Shown: positions 7,548-16,971, counted from the first letter of the stretch. The stretch is DNA of 32,568 nt from SIG440 sp045578305 (GCA_045578305.1 JAZNKA010000016.1:1-32568), one strand, 5' to 3'. The notes: generated from the sequence alone by a model not told the origin. Made by a program: numbers and translations.

Positions 7548-10500
7548 ATGGCTAAAAAAATGAAAACCATGGATGGTAACAGTGCTGCTGCACATTGCGC
7601 CTATGCGTTTACAGAAGTTGCTGCTATCTATCCTATAACACCCTCTTCCACCATGGCAGAAAATGTTGACCAGTGGAGTGCAGATGGTCTTAAAAACATC
7701 TTTGGCGAAACAGTCGATGTTGTTGAAATGCAGTCAGAAGCAGGTGCTGCAGGTGCAGTTCATGGTTCGCTTCAGGCAGGCGCTCTTACCACAACATTCA
7801 CAGCGTCACAGGGTCTTCTTCTTATGATACCCAATATGTACAAAATCGCGGGTGAGCTTCTTCCCACTGTCTTCCACGTAAGTGCAAGAGCATTGGCCGC
7901 TCACGCACTCAACATCTTTGGTGACCATCAGGATGTTATGGCTTGCCGCCAGACAGGCTTTGCAATGCTTGCATCGGGCAGCGTTCAAGAAACAATGGAC
8001 CTTGCAGGTCTGGCTCACCTAGCTTCTATCAAAGGCAGAGTTCCTTTCCTCCATTTCTTTGACGGATTCAGAACTTCACACGAAATTCAAAAGGTTGAAG
8101 TTATGGACTACGAAGACCTTAAGGGACTTCTTGACTGGGATGCACTTAAGGCATTCAAGGATAATGCTTTAAACCCCGAACATCCTGTTCTTCGCGGTAC
8201 TGCACAGAACTCGGATATTTACTTCCAGGGCAGAGAAGCTGCAAATAAATACTACGAAGCTATTCCGGATATCGTTGCAGATTATATGAAGGATATCTCA
8301 AAGATTACCGGCAGAGAATACAAGCCATTCAACTACTATGGTGCGCCTGATGCAACCAAAGTTATTGTTGCTATGGGCTCGGTTTGCGAGGCTATCGAAG
8401 AAACTGTTGATTACATCAACGCACGCGGCGGTAAGGTTGGTGTTGTAAAAGTTCATCTTTACAGACCATTCTCAGCTAAATACTTCTTTGATGTTATCCC
8501 CGAAACTGTTGAAAAGATTGCCGTTCTTGACAGAACAAAAGAGCCCGGTTCTCTTGGCGAGCCTCTCTATCTTGATGTTTGCAACCTTTACTACGGCAAA
8601 GAGAATGCTCCCAAAATTGTTGGCGGACGCTATGGTCTTGGCTCAAAAGACACAACCCCCACACAAATTATGGCTGTTTTCAACAATCTTGATGCAGATG
8701 CTCCCAAAAACAGCTTTACCATCGGTATCGTTGACGATGTAACAAATCTTTCGCTTGAACTTCCCGAAAAAATCAACGCTGCGCCCGAGGGCACAACCCG
8801 TTGTAAGTTCTGGGGGTTTGGCTCGGACGGTACTGTTGGTGCAAACAAGGATGCAATCAAGATTATCGGCGACAATACTGACCTTTATGCTCAGGCTTAC
8901 TTTGATTATGACTCAAAGAAATCCGGTGGCGTAACAATGTCTCACTTGAGATTTGGTAAAAAGCCAATCAAGTCGACATATCTTTTGGACGAAGCTGATT
9001 ATATCGCTTGTCACAAGCCTGCATACCTTACACAGTACGATGTGCTCGAGGGTCTCAAAAAGGGCGGTACATTCCTTCTCAACTGTGTATGGACACCAGA
9101 TGAACTTGAAGAACACCTTCCTGCAAATGTTAAAAAATATATTGCAGAAAACGAAATCGAATTCTACACCATCAACGCTGTTGATGTTGCTGTCAAGGTT
9201 GGTCTTGGTCCCAACAGAATCAACATGGTCACACAGAGTGCATTCTTCAAGCTTTCAAATGTAATCGACTTTGACAAAGCTGTTGAGCTTATCAAGAATG
9301 CTATCAAAAAGACCTATGGCAAGAAGGGCGACGAAATCGTTAAGATGAACTGCGATGCAGTTGACGGTGCGGTTGAAGCTTTGGTTAAGATTGATGTTCC
9401 TGCTTCGTGGAAGAATGCTGTTGATAAAGATGTTAAGGATAACAATGTTCCTGACTTTATCAAAAACATCGTTCAGCCTGTAAACGCTCAGGCAGGCAAC
9501 AAACTCCCCGTAAGCACCTTTGCAGGTATTGAAGACGGTACATTCGAGACCGGCACTTCAAGATATGAAAAACGCGGCGTTGCAGTTAATGTTCCGGCTT
9601 GGGATATAAGCAAGTGTATCCAGTGTAACCAGTGTTCGCTTGTTTGTCCTCACGCTGCTATCCGTCCTGTTCTTCTTAATGCAGAAGAAGCGGCAAACAA
9701 ACCCGAAGGCTTTGAAACAAAGCCGGCTACAGGCTTTAAGGATATGGAATTCAGAATTCAGGTTTCGCCCCTTGACTGTCTTGGCTGCGGTGTTTGTGCT
9801 CAGGTTTGTCCTGCTAAGGAAAAGGCTCTTACAATGAAGCCTATTGCCGAGGTTGAAAAAGAAGCTCCCAACTGGGAATTTGCTATGACTGTTTCTTCAA
9901 AACAGGACGAAATCGACATCACAAAGAACACCAAAAACTCACAGTTTGCAACTCCTATGCTTGAATTCTCGGGTGCTTGTGCAGGCTGTGGCGAAACACC
10001 TTATATCAAGCTTATCACTCAGCTCTTTGGTGACAGAATGATGGTTGCAAATGCAACAGGTTGTACTTCAATTTGGGGCGGCTCTGCTCCCTCGATGCCT
10101 TACTGCAAGAATGCTGAGGGCAAAGGTCCGGCTTGGGCGAACTCGCTCTTTGAGGACAATGCTGAATTTGGTCTTGGTATGGTTGCTGCCAACAAGAAAA
10201 TTCGAAACACTCTTGTTTCAAGAATGAACTCGGTTATGGACGAAGTTAAACCTGAGCTTGCTGATGCATTCAAGGCTTGGATTGAAGGCAAAGACAACGC
10301 TGATGCTTCAAAGGCAGCAGCAAAGGACATCATCGCACTTATCAAAGATGCTGATATGTCTAACCCTGCAATCAAAGAAATCGCTGACCGTACAGACTTC
10401 CTTATCAAGAGGTCACAGTGGGTATTCGGCGGTGACGGCTGGGCTTATGATATCGGTTACGGCGGTCTTGACCATGTTATCGCATCAGGCGAAGACATCA

Positions 10501-11063
10501 ACATCTTTGTTGTTGATACCGAGGTTTACTCAAATACAGGCGGTCAGGCTTCAAAAGCTACACCTACTGCTGCTGTTGCAAAATTTGCAGCTTCGGGTAT
10601 GAAGACCAAGAAAAAAGACCTTGGTATGATTGGCACAACCTATGGATATGTTTATGTTGCACAGATTGCTCTTGGTGCTGATATGAATCAGGCACTTAAG
10701 GCAATCAAAGAAGCTGAAAGCTATCCGGGTCCGTCGCTTATCATCGCTTATGCTCCTTGTATCAATCATGGTATCAAGGTTGGTATGGCTAACACCATCG
10801 CAGAGGAAAAGAAAGCTGTTCAAACAGGTTACTGGCACCTCTGGAGATACAATCCTCTCCTTAAAGAAGAAGGCAAAAACCCCTTCATCCTTGACTCAAA
10901 AGAGCCGACAGGCACAGTTAAGGAATTCTTAGAGGGCGAGAACCGTTATCTTATGCTGAAGAAAGCATTCCCCGAAATCGCTGTAGAGCTCTTTGACAAG
11001 GCAGAAAAAGACCTTATCGAAAGATACGAAATCTACAAGAAAAAAGCTGCTGAAGAGTTCTAA
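7548..11063 (+). CDS. nifJ: Pyruvate:ferredoxin (flavodoxin) oxidoreductase
   Basis: This single-chain PFOR (1171 residues) converts pyruvate and CoA to acetyl-CoA and CO2 while reducing ferredoxin, the central oxidative step of anaerobic fermenters. The N-terminal pyruvate-binding domain (AAHCAYAFTEVAAIYPITPSS) comes first. The domain II-III part follows, with its two ferredoxin-type [4Fe-4S] motifs CIQCNQCSLVCP (near residue 690) and CLGCGVCAQVCP (near 743). The proximal-cluster and TPP part has CAGCGETPY (near 810), GDGWAYDIGYGG (near 961) and the distant Cys of IIAYAPCINHG (near 1070). AAGGAGG stands eight bases before the ATG. It has its own promoter and terminator, so it is monocistronic. 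Confidence 0.97.
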   Translation: MAKKMKTMDGNSAAAHCAYAFTEVAAIYPITPSSTMAENVDQWSADGLKNIFGETVDVVEMQSEAGAAGAVHGSLQAGALTTTFTASQGLLLMIPNMYKIAGELLPTVFHVSARALAAHALNIFGDHQDVMACRQTGFAMLASGSVQETMDLAGLAHLASIKGRVPFLHFFDGFRTSHEIQKVEVMDYEDLKGLLDWDALKAFKDNALNPEHPVLRGTAQNSDIYFQGREAANKYYEAIPDIVADYMKDISKITGREYKPFNYYGAPDATKVIVAMGSVCEAIEETVDYINARGGKVGVVKVHLYRPFSAKYFFDVIPETVEKIAVLDRTKEPGSLGEPLYLDVCNLYYGKENAPKIVGGRYGLGSKDTTPTQIMAVFNNLDADAPKNSFTIGIVDDVTNLSLELPEKINAAPEGTTRCKFWGFGSDGTVGANKDAIKIIGDNTDLYAQAYFDYDSKKSGGVTMSHLRFGKKPIKSTYLLDEADYIACHKPAYLTQYDVLEGLKKGGTFLLNCVWTPDELEEHLPANVKKYIAENEIEFYTINAVDVAVKVGLGPNRINMVTQSAFFKLSNVIDFDKAVELIKNAIKKTYGKKGDEIVKMNCDAVDGAVEALVKIDVPASWKNAVDKDVKDNNVPDFIKNIVQPVNAQAGNKLPVSTFAGIEDGTFETGTSRYEKRGVAVNVPAWDISKCIQCNQCSLVCPHAAIRPVLLNAEEAANKPEGFETKPATGFKDMEFRIQVSPLDCLGCGVCAQVCPAKEKALTMKPIAEVEKEAPNWEFAMTVSSKQDEIDITKNTKNSQFATPMLEFSGACAGCGETPYIKLITQLFGDRMMVANATGCTSIWGGSAPSMPYCKNAEGKGPAWANSLFEDNAEFGLGMVAANKKIRNTLVSRMNSVMDEVKPELADAFKAWIEGKDNADASKAAAKDIIALIKDADMSNPAIKEIADRTDFLIKRSQWVFGGDGWAYDIGYGGLDHVIASGEDINIFVVDTEVYSNTGGQASKATPTAAVAKFAASGMKTKKKDLGMIGTTYGYVYVAQIALGADMNQALKAIKEAESYPGPSLIIAYAPCINHGIKVGMANTIAEEKKAVQTGYWHLWRYNPLLKEEGKNPFILDSKEPTGTVKEFLEGENRYLMLKKAFPEIAVELFDKAEKDLIERYEIYKKKAAEEF

Positions 11064-11077
11064 TTTCTTAAACAATG

Positions 11078-11113
11078 AAAAACACCGTTGGAAATTTCCA
11101 ACGGTGTTTTTTT
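11078..11113 (+). terminator. Terminator of nifJ
   Basis: This is an almost perfect palindrome centred on 11094/11095 (AACACCGTTGGAAA and its complement), flanked by A and T runs. It starts about 15 bases after the nifJ stop. Confidence 0.92.
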
Positions 11114-11117
11114 GTAT

Positions 11118-11157
11118 ATAACAAACATCCGGAGAAAGGCTGGCAGATGTTTGTTAT
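11118..11157. repeat. 12-bp inverted repeat beyond the nifJ terminator
   Basis: ATAACAAACATC (11118-11129) and its exact complement (11146-11157) flank a 16-base loop. There is no T run on either side, so it is not a usual terminator. Its role is unknown. Confidence 0.6.
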
Positions 11158-11321
11158 TTATTAAATTTTAAGTAAGAGTTTTCAACTTTACAAATTTGGC
11201 GTATTTTTTTGTAGCCGCAAAAGTACAGGTACGAACATTCCGGACTTTTTCCGTCAAGCATCAGACCATCTCTTCCTGTTTGACAGCGTGACCATATACT
11301 TTTACTCAAACCGATAATATA
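11154..11321 (-). pseudogene. Short open frame, probably a coding remnant
   Basis: A 55-codon open stretch on the minus strand (contains WSRCQTGRDGLMLDGKSPE) is bounded by stops. It has no ribosome-binding site before its possible TTG or ATG starts. Its first third matches a diverged copy at 11755-11807 in the same reading frame (WSRCQTGRDGLMLD against a version with two stops). That suggests an old coding sequence rather than chance. I do not recognise the family. It could also be non-coding. Confidence 0.3.
11251..11303 (-). repeat. Diverged repeat, copy A
   Basis: These 53 bp align without gaps to 11755-11807 at roughly three quarters identity; TGATGCTTGA is shared exactly. Confidence 0.65.
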
Positions 11322-11415
11322 TCACAACCTTGTTATATAGGTTTTTGAAGAGAGTTGTTGAAATTATAGAAGTTTTTCTCCAACAATTCCATCACATTCA
11401 TTCACAATAACTGCT

Positions 11416-11526
11416 TTAAAAATTGTCACAGTCATCAGAATGTCCCGAAATTATCAAAGCACAATACAGAGCGACAACTATTGCTAAAATCGCTACGCCG
11501 ATAATTAATCCAAAAAGTAATTTCAA
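11416..11526 (-). CDS. Small single-pass membrane peptide (36 residues, TTG start)
   Basis: This candidate gene is too short for ordinary gene calling. It reads M(TTG)KLLFGLIIGVAILAIVV and ends SGHSDDCDNF. One strongly hydrophobic helix (about residues 3-27) follows a single Lys, and a short acidic tail contains a Cys. AGGAG lies nine bases before the TTG at 11524-11526, a good ribosome-binding site in an otherwise gene-poor stretch. A 12-bp inverted repeat lies just upstream. It lies downstream of the SLH gene on the same strand. The function is unknown. The main doubt is the length together with the TTG start. Confidence 0.5.
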   Translation of the reverse strand: MKLLFGLIIGVAILAIVVALYCALIISGHSDDCDNF

Positions 11527-11556
11527 AAATTATTGCTCCTTTCGTGCTGATTTCTC

Positions 11557-11592
11557 AATCCGTTGCAGGAACAGAAGTTGCTGCAACGGATT
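11557..11592. repeat. Perfect 12-bp inverted repeat upstream of the small membrane peptide
   Basis: AATCCGTTGCAG (11557-11568) and its complement (11581-11592) enclose 12 bases. No T tract follows on either strand. It falls between the surface-protein fragment and the 36-residue gene, and could be a transcript-processing or stability hairpin. Confidence 0.6.
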
Positions 11593-11604
11593 TGAATTGC
11601 TTAA

Positions 11605-11753
11605 TTATTCTTCAAATTTTGACCAACCGGGGCTTTCAGTCAATTTTCGTGTTTGCCATCAGCTGTCATTTCCCATGTGTCTCTATTGGTAGATTCCTGA
11701 ACTGCAAGATAATACCAATCATTTTCATTTATGTTGTCTTTCCAAGCTGTCAT
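11605..11753 (-). pseudogene. Frameshifted C-terminal fragment, surface-protein-like
   Basis: The minus strand reads MTAWKDNINENDWYYLAVQE and continues to DGKHEN, then a stop at 11640. In the next frame the text goes on as LTESPGWSKFEE and a second stop at 11605. Joining the frames gives a sensible C-terminus of about 50 residues. From memory, WYYLAVQEATN...LT...W...E closings occur at the ends of clostridial SLH-type surface proteins; this was not checked. No ribosome-binding site precedes it. It lies 130 bp beyond the stop of the intact SLH gene on the same strand, so it may be a relic of a neighbouring paralogue. Confidence 0.5.
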
Positions 11754-11754
11754 A

Positions 11755-11807
11755 CATTCAAGCATCAAACATTCTTTTCCTGTCTGTCATCGTGATCATA
11801 TGATTTT
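11755..11807 (-). repeat. Diverged repeat, copy B
   Basis: This is the partner of 11251-11303. Read in the same frame, two codons of copy A (W and C) are stops here. It runs directly into the surface-protein-like fragment. Confidence 0.65.
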
Positions 11808-11882
11808 CTTGAAAACCTCTATACTTCTTACCCTCTTTATAGATATTCTGTATTATTATCAACTCTTATCCGCAAATTTTTA

Positions 11883-14800
11883 TCAGTTTTTATAAGTCTC
11901 TGCAAGTCTTTGCAAAATTGCTGCAATTTCTGCACGGGTTGCATTATCTCTTGGATTTAATGTTCTGTCGCTTCTGCCTTTCAAAAGTCCCGAAGCAACT
12001 CCATATTTCATTGCAGAAATCGCATATTGAGAAACTTCGCCAAAATCATCGTAATTTGCAATTTCGACATTGTCACCAAGCCACACATCATAACCCTTGT
12101 ACTGAGCATAGCGATAAATGATTGCCGCAATCTGCTCTCTTGAGATATTTTGAGTGGGCGCAAATTCTGTCTCTGTTATGCCACTCACAATTCCGTTCTG
12201 CTTTGCCCAAGACACAGCGTTTCCATAATATTCGCCCATATCAACATCTCCAAACGGAATGCTTTTGTTAGTAGCAGGCTCACCTTCCAAGCGATAAAGA
12301 ACCGTTACAAGCATAGCTCTTGTAAGCGTGCTGTTTGGCGAGAAGGTGTTCTCACTTGTTCCATTCATCAGTTTGTTTTCTGCCACATAACGAACATTTT
12401 CGTAGTACCAGTCAGCACCACTGACATCTGCAAACGGATTTTTCCATCCTGTAGAATCGGTCTTATCCTCGTCTTCTTTCTCTCCATCCACTCTAGTCCA
12501 TTTAGCATAAACTGTTGTCTCTTCTGTCAGTTTTACAATTGTGATTTTGTTGGTCAATTCTTTGTCGGCATACCAGCCATCAAAGATGTAACCGTCTTTA
12601 GTTGTAGTATATTTTTGCAAATCAACAGTTGTGTTTTTAGCTTTTGAAATCTTTGCTATAGCAGAACCACCGTTGGTATCAAAGGTGAGCGTATATTTGG
12701 TAACAGCAGAGCCACCGCCACCATAGATCGGCTTGCTAGGCTTAGTCACAGTATTGTTATTAGTAATTTCTTCGGCTATGTTATCTGCCGTAACAGCAAC
12801 ACCGTTGATTGTACTGCTGTCCGAATTTTCAGCAGTATATGCCACAGGAGCAACGATTGAGTTATTTGTCATAATAGCCGTTGTTGTCGCATTGCGCATT
12901 GCAAGGGCTGTAACGCCTGCTGCTATTGTATTGTCTGTCATAGTAATATCGGCGGCTGTATTTGTGCTTGCAGAACTCTGTCCTGTTCTCACTGCAAAAT
13001 TATCAACATCAACAGTATTGTTTGTGAAAACAACAACCGCAGAGCCCGTTGCGTTTACAGCTGATTCACAATCAGTAATTTCACAGTTTGTAACTGTGAT
13101 TTTCTTTGAATTTGAAACCTGGACTAAGGAATGTAATCCCTTTGCTGTGCAACCATCAAATACAATATTGTTGCTACCGGCTTTTCTTTCTCTGAAAGCA
13201 ACTACAGCATTATTATAATCGCCGTTTCCAATGAAATCACAATTTGTAACTGTTACATTGTGAGCATAAGTAGGATAGTTAGGTGTGCCATTGCTGTCAA
13301 TAATGAAGTCATGAGCTGCTGTTTTTTCTCTTCCGTCAAAAACTATATTTTCAACAGTAAGAGTTTCAGCACCATCTTGTCTTCTGTTACCATTAACAGA
13401 AATTGTTCCTGTCAATGTAACATCACCTTTATTTTCTGCCTTAATGGTAACATTAATCCCCTCTGTCTGATTTACCATAAATGATTCATCATAGGTTCCG
13501 GGAAGAATAATAATCTCGTTATCGCCTGTTGTTGCCGCATTAACAGCCGCCTGAATTGTACCGAAACGTTTATTTCCAAGTTTTGCCGCTGCAGGTACGT
13601 TTTCAAGTTCGTCCCACGAAACAGGGTTAAGGTCGTCCGGGGCACACAACTTAACTATATTTTCAGCAACTGCTCTGTCGTCTGCAACAAGAACAACCTT
13701 TGTAGGAACTGTATCCACATACGGATTTTTGCCGTACCATTCAACATCCCAGTAATTGGAATCTGAACCGTCAAAAGGAATACCCCATGTTACATATACG
13801 TCACCGTCAATTACATTGTTGTAATCTTTAAGTTTTGCCTGTGCAATTTTTTCGTCACCTGCATAAAGTTCTACAATATAACTGTAATTTGCAGTTGCTG
13901 TACCCTCACCCCAGATTCTTGTTTCTGATGTATAACCGGGAGTGATTGTACCAACGGGGGCAGGTGCAACGCCGGGGATTGTTCCCCAGTCAAGAGGTGT
14001 TATTTCCCCTGTAAGCTGATCAGAAATTGTTCCTTCGCTAAGTTTTACACCATCAACATACAAAACTGTCTTTTTGGGAACATAGTCTCCTCTTAATTTG
14101 TTCTCTTCCCATGTAGTCGACCAGTACTCGTCAGTACAATTAATACCTGTAAATGAACTTAACGCACCTATAGGGAATGTTATTTCATCAAATACTTTTT
14201 GTGTTGCTGTTGTTGTAGCAAGTAAAGTGTCGTTTTCATCTAAAATTTCAAGTTTAAGACTTTCCGTAGCATAAACTTTGCTGAATTCTACAGTTATAAA
14301 TGTTCTGTTTGCATCAGCCGCATTTACTGCACCCGTCTGCAACACACCTGTTGGAGCCTGAACAGTCTCTGTCATTTCTTTGTCTTTATAGTATGTTTCA
14401 ATCACTACGCCGTGCGCGCAATCGTCAGAAAGGGCATTTTCGAAACCTTCTGCATAATAGTTTGTGCCGATTTCAACACCATTCTTTGCGTCTTCACGAA
14501 TTAAGATTTTTGCGTTTTCGCCAAAAATGTTATCTTCAATTATTGTGTTCGGACAAAATGTGTTTACAAGGTTTGCTCCGTATTCTTCACCATAGTATGG
14601 ATTTGTGGAAACAAATTCATTATTTTTCATTATAATGGTGGCACCATCACAATTATATTTACCAAAAGAGTTTGCCCAAGTTACATCTGTATAACAATTT
14701 TTGATGGTCCATGTTACATCGCTTGAATATGCAACAAGATGGAAACCGTAGAGAAGATTGATCATATGCACATTATCAAAAACAACATTTCCACAGGGTT

Positions 14801-16643
14801 CACCATAAAAACCTTTGGAAACATTTTCTATTTTAATGTTTTTAACTGTTCCCTTACTTATATAAATAGCTGTACTTCCACTATTGAAAACGGTAGTTGG
14901 GATTCCATTTTCGTCTACGGAGCCTTCGAGGATTATATCTTTACCTATACTTATACCACCAGCGTAGTTACCTGCTGCAATTTTAACAGTATCACCTGTC
15001 TCTGCAGCTGCAATAGCATCTTGTACTGTTGCATGGTATGATACGTTTCCGTCTGCATCTTCAATAGATGCAACAGCAATAACTACACTGTCATTTTCAC
15101 TTGTTTCATAAAGATTATCTTTATCAACACCGTCTTCTGTAAGACTTGTGTTTTTTGCAGTATTACCGCCGTAAAGTACTGTACCGCTTCCTGTGTTACC
15201 AACTATAAGTGCTGAATATTCTGCATAGGTACCTGTTGATGTAATCGCTGTATCGTTAACTGTATTCTGGGTAACTTCAACGCCTGTGTCGCCCACTAAA
15301 AGACGACCAATCACACCGCCAACTATACCGTCTCCTGCGGTTATCTCCAAGCCTTCAACAACATTATTGTTAATTATAGTTGCACCGGCAGATACAAGAC
15401 CTGAAATACCGCCTACATCCCACAAACCTGTTATGTAACTGTTTTCATCACCTGTTACGCTACAGGCTGTAACATTTGCAACACCACCGCCTACAATACC
15501 GCCGACGCCGTCGTGTCCTTCAATTGCAACTGTTCCCGTAACGGCACAGTTTGTAACAGTAGTATTTCTGGCTCTGCCTACAATACCTGCAGTATATTGT
15601 CCACCTGTTACTGTTATGTTTTCAATTGTAAGATTTTTAATTGTGGCCCCTGATGTGTTGCCGAAGAATGCCACATAGGAATTTTCTCCGCCCTCAATTA
15701 TGACGTTTGATATTTTGTGGTTATTACCGTCAAATATTCCGTAGAAACGAATGGAGTCATTTCCTGCAGGAGCAAGGGTTATGCCTGTCATATCAATATC
15801 GTTTGCAAGAACAAACTCTGTTCCTGTTGCGATTGACTCTTTGCTCATTACTTCACGAAACGTTACAACATCTGCAGGAGTTGAAATAATATATTTGCCG
15901 TCTTCAAGTGTTAAATCATCAAGAGTTGCGGCAGGCTTTTCAATGGTGTACATATTATCATCACCAAGCACAGCGCTATAGCCTGCAGGAAGATAATCAG
16001 ATGGATCAACCGCAAACTTGCCACCTGTTATTTCAAGATTAGTTGCGCTGTCTGCTTCAAAACCGCCCAGGTATGTACCAGCACTGATTTTTACAATAGC
16101 AGGATTAACGGCTTTGATTTTACCTTCAACAGTAACGCCTTCAGACCCAAGAATAACCTTGCCGCTTTCAGCATAAATAGCAATACCCTCGGCGTCTGTT
16201 GCCTGTATTGTCATTGTGCTATTGATGTTGAGGTTTGCATTGGAAGTCTGATAAATTGCATAATCTTCATCAATACCTGTAGTAATAATTCTGCTGTCGG
16301 TGCCCGCCCAATCATTTCCGGGTTCAACACCATATAAATTTAATATGCTGACATCACTAAGTTTTAACTGTCCCTCTAAAGTATATCCATTAAGATAAAA
16401 CGAGGTGGACAATCCGGGATAGTTGATATCAATATCACCCATCCAGTTTTTAGCCATTAACACCTGTTTTCCATTAGGATTAGTTTCTTGTTTAAATGCA
16501 TCCGGCAGGTTTGTTACAGATATACTGTCACCGGCTATCAATGCTGCAGCTCCGTCTTCCGGTGCAGCAAATGAAACTGTTCCCATCGTGCTCAATACCA
16601 TTGCAATACAAAGGATTGATGCCAATAGCCTTTTAATTTTCAT
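11883..16643 (-). CDS. Large secreted beta-helix surface protein with three SLH domains
   Basis: This cell-surface protein has 1586 residues. A signal peptide (MKIKRLLASILCIAMVLSTM...VSFA, about 1-26) is followed by repeat-rich beta-helix parts. GLUG-like GGIVG/GIVGRA repeats span about 305-470. A pectate-lyase-like helix starts at ATVQDAIAAAETGDTVKIA (about 538-730). A second starts at FGTIQAAVNAATTGDNEIII (about 1024-1284). A Listeria-Bacteroides/InlB-type repeat (FDTNGG...GYIFDGWY...VYAKW) lies at about 1314-1384. Three SLH domains (about 1401-1585) anchor it to cell-wall polymers. Adhesin or glycan-binding roles are plausible. AAGGA stands seven bases before the ATG at 16641-16643. An in-frame GTG at 16700 with AGGAGG four bases ahead would add 19 basic residues. 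I see no convincing promoter directly upstream; expression may depend on the invertible segment. Confidence 0.9.
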   Translation of the reverse strand: MKIKRLLASILCIAMVLSTMGTVSFAAPEDGAAALIAGDSISVTNLPDAFKQETNPNGKQVLMAKNWMGDIDINYPGLSTSFYLNGYTLEGQLKLSDVSILNLYGVEPGNDWAGTDSRIITTGIDEDYAIYQTSNANLNINSTMTIQATDAEGIAIYAESGKVILGSEGVTVEGKIKAVNPAIVKISAGTYLGGFEADSATNLEITGGKFAVDPSDYLPAGYSAVLGDDNMYTIEKPAATLDDLTLEDGKYIISTPADVVTFREVMSKESIATGTEFVLANDIDMTGITLAPAGNDSIRFYGIFDGNNHKISNVIIEGGENSYVAFFGNTSGATIKNLTIENITVTGGQYTAGIVGRARNTTVTNCAVTGTVAIEGHDGVGGIVGGGVANVTACSVTGDENSYITGLWDVGGISGLVSAGATIINNNVVEGLEITAGDGIVGGVIGRLLVGDTGVEVTQNTVNDTAITSTGTYAEYSALIVGNTGSGTVLYGGNTAKNTSLTEDGVDKDNLYETSENDSVVIAVASIEDADGNVSYHATVQDAIAAAETGDTVKIAAGNYAGGISIGKDIILEGSVDENGIPTTVFNSGSTAIYISKGTVKNIKIENVSKGFYGEPCGNVVFDNVHMINLLYGFHLVAYSSDVTWTIKNCYTDVTWANSFGKYNCDGATIIMKNNEFVSTNPYYGEEYGANLVNTFCPNTIIEDNIFGENAKILIREDAKNGVEIGTNYYAEGFENALSDDCAHGVVIETYYKDKEMTETVQAPTGVLQTGAVNAADANRTFITVEFSKVYATESLKLEILDENDTLLATTTATQKVFDEITFPIGALSSFTGINCTDEYWSTTWEENKLRGDYVPKKTVLYVDGVKLSEGTISDQLTGEITPLDWGTIPGVAPAPVGTITPGYTSETRIWGEGTATANYSYIVELYAGDEKIAQAKLKDYNNVIDGDVYVTWGIPFDGSDSNYWDVEWYGKNPYVDTVPTKVVLVADDRAVAENIVKLCAPDDLNPVSWDELENVPAAAKLGNKRFGTIQAAVNAATTGDNEIIILPGTYDESFMVNQTEGINVTIKAENKGDVTLTGTISVNGNRRQDGAETLTVENIVFDGREKTAAHDFIIDSNGTPNYPTYAHNVTVTNCDFIGNGDYNNAVVAFRERKAGSNNIVFDGCTAKGLHSLVQVSNSKKITVTNCEITDCESAVNATGSAVVVFTNNTVDVDNFAVRTGQSSASTNTAADITMTDNTIAAGVTALAMRNATTTAIMTNNSIVAPVAYTAENSDSSTINGVAVTADNIAEEITNNNTVTKPSKPIYGGGGSAVTKYTLTFDTNGGSAIAKISKAKNTTVDLQKYTTTKDGYIFDGWYADKELTNKITIVKLTEETTVYAKWTRVDGEKEDEDKTDSTGWKNPFADVSGADWYYENVRYVAENKLMNGTSENTFSPNSTLTRAMLVTVLYRLEGEPATNKSIPFGDVDMGEYYGNAVSWAKQNGIVSGITETEFAPTQNISREQIAAIIYRYAQYKGYDVWLGDNVEIANYDDFGEVSQYAISAMKYGVASGLLKGRSDRTLNPRDNATRAEIAAILQRLAETYKN

Positions 16644-16743
16644 ACTTAAATCCTTCTTTCTTTTTATTTTTGTGCGCTTTTGGATATACATAAAAACCAC
16701 AAGACCTCCTCTTTTTGATGACTAATCCATACAGGCGCATTTT

Positions 16744-16971
16744 TTACTTGTCAAAAATTTTTCCAATCAAAGGTATGTACCTAAAATACAATTCTCTCAA
16801 CTTAGTCTTCCAATGATTATATTCCTCACCTTCAGAATAATTCATCTCTGCTTTTATATAGCTCCGTTCTTTTGAAAAAGAAACAATAACTTTGGGAAAT
16901 AAAATCAATCCGAAAGCAATCAATAATACTGACACCATATACAATATATCCACTACATATGTTTTATTCAT
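16744..16971 (-). CDS. Small membrane protein of unknown function (75 residues)
   Basis: An N-terminal hydrophobic segment (about 8-31, VDILYMVSVLLIAFGLILFP) is followed by a charged cytoplasmic-like tail ending RYIPLIGKIFDK. GGAAGG lies about 11 bases before the ATG. It is the first open frame between the invertible-segment candidate and the SLH gene, 100 bases upstream of the latter and on the same strand. It would be the first gene of the switched transcript. I do not recognise a family. Confidence 0.6.
   Translation of the reverse strand: MNKTYVVDILYMVSVLLIAFGLILFPKVIVSFSKERSYIKAEMNYSEGEEYNHWKTKLRELYFRYIPLIGKIFDK

Noticed and set aside
12150..13218. Plus-strand open frames of 161-165 codons opposite the SLH gene.
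   Set aside because: They are shadows of the SLH and beta-helix coding repeats on the other strand.
16644..16740. A possible 35-codon leader peptide (from 16740) and a GTG start at 16700 for an extended SLH protein.
   Set aside because: The leader has no ribosome-binding site. The extension would put 19 basic residues before an already complete signal peptide. The AGGAGG before the GTG is strong but only four bases away, so this remains a minor alternative.
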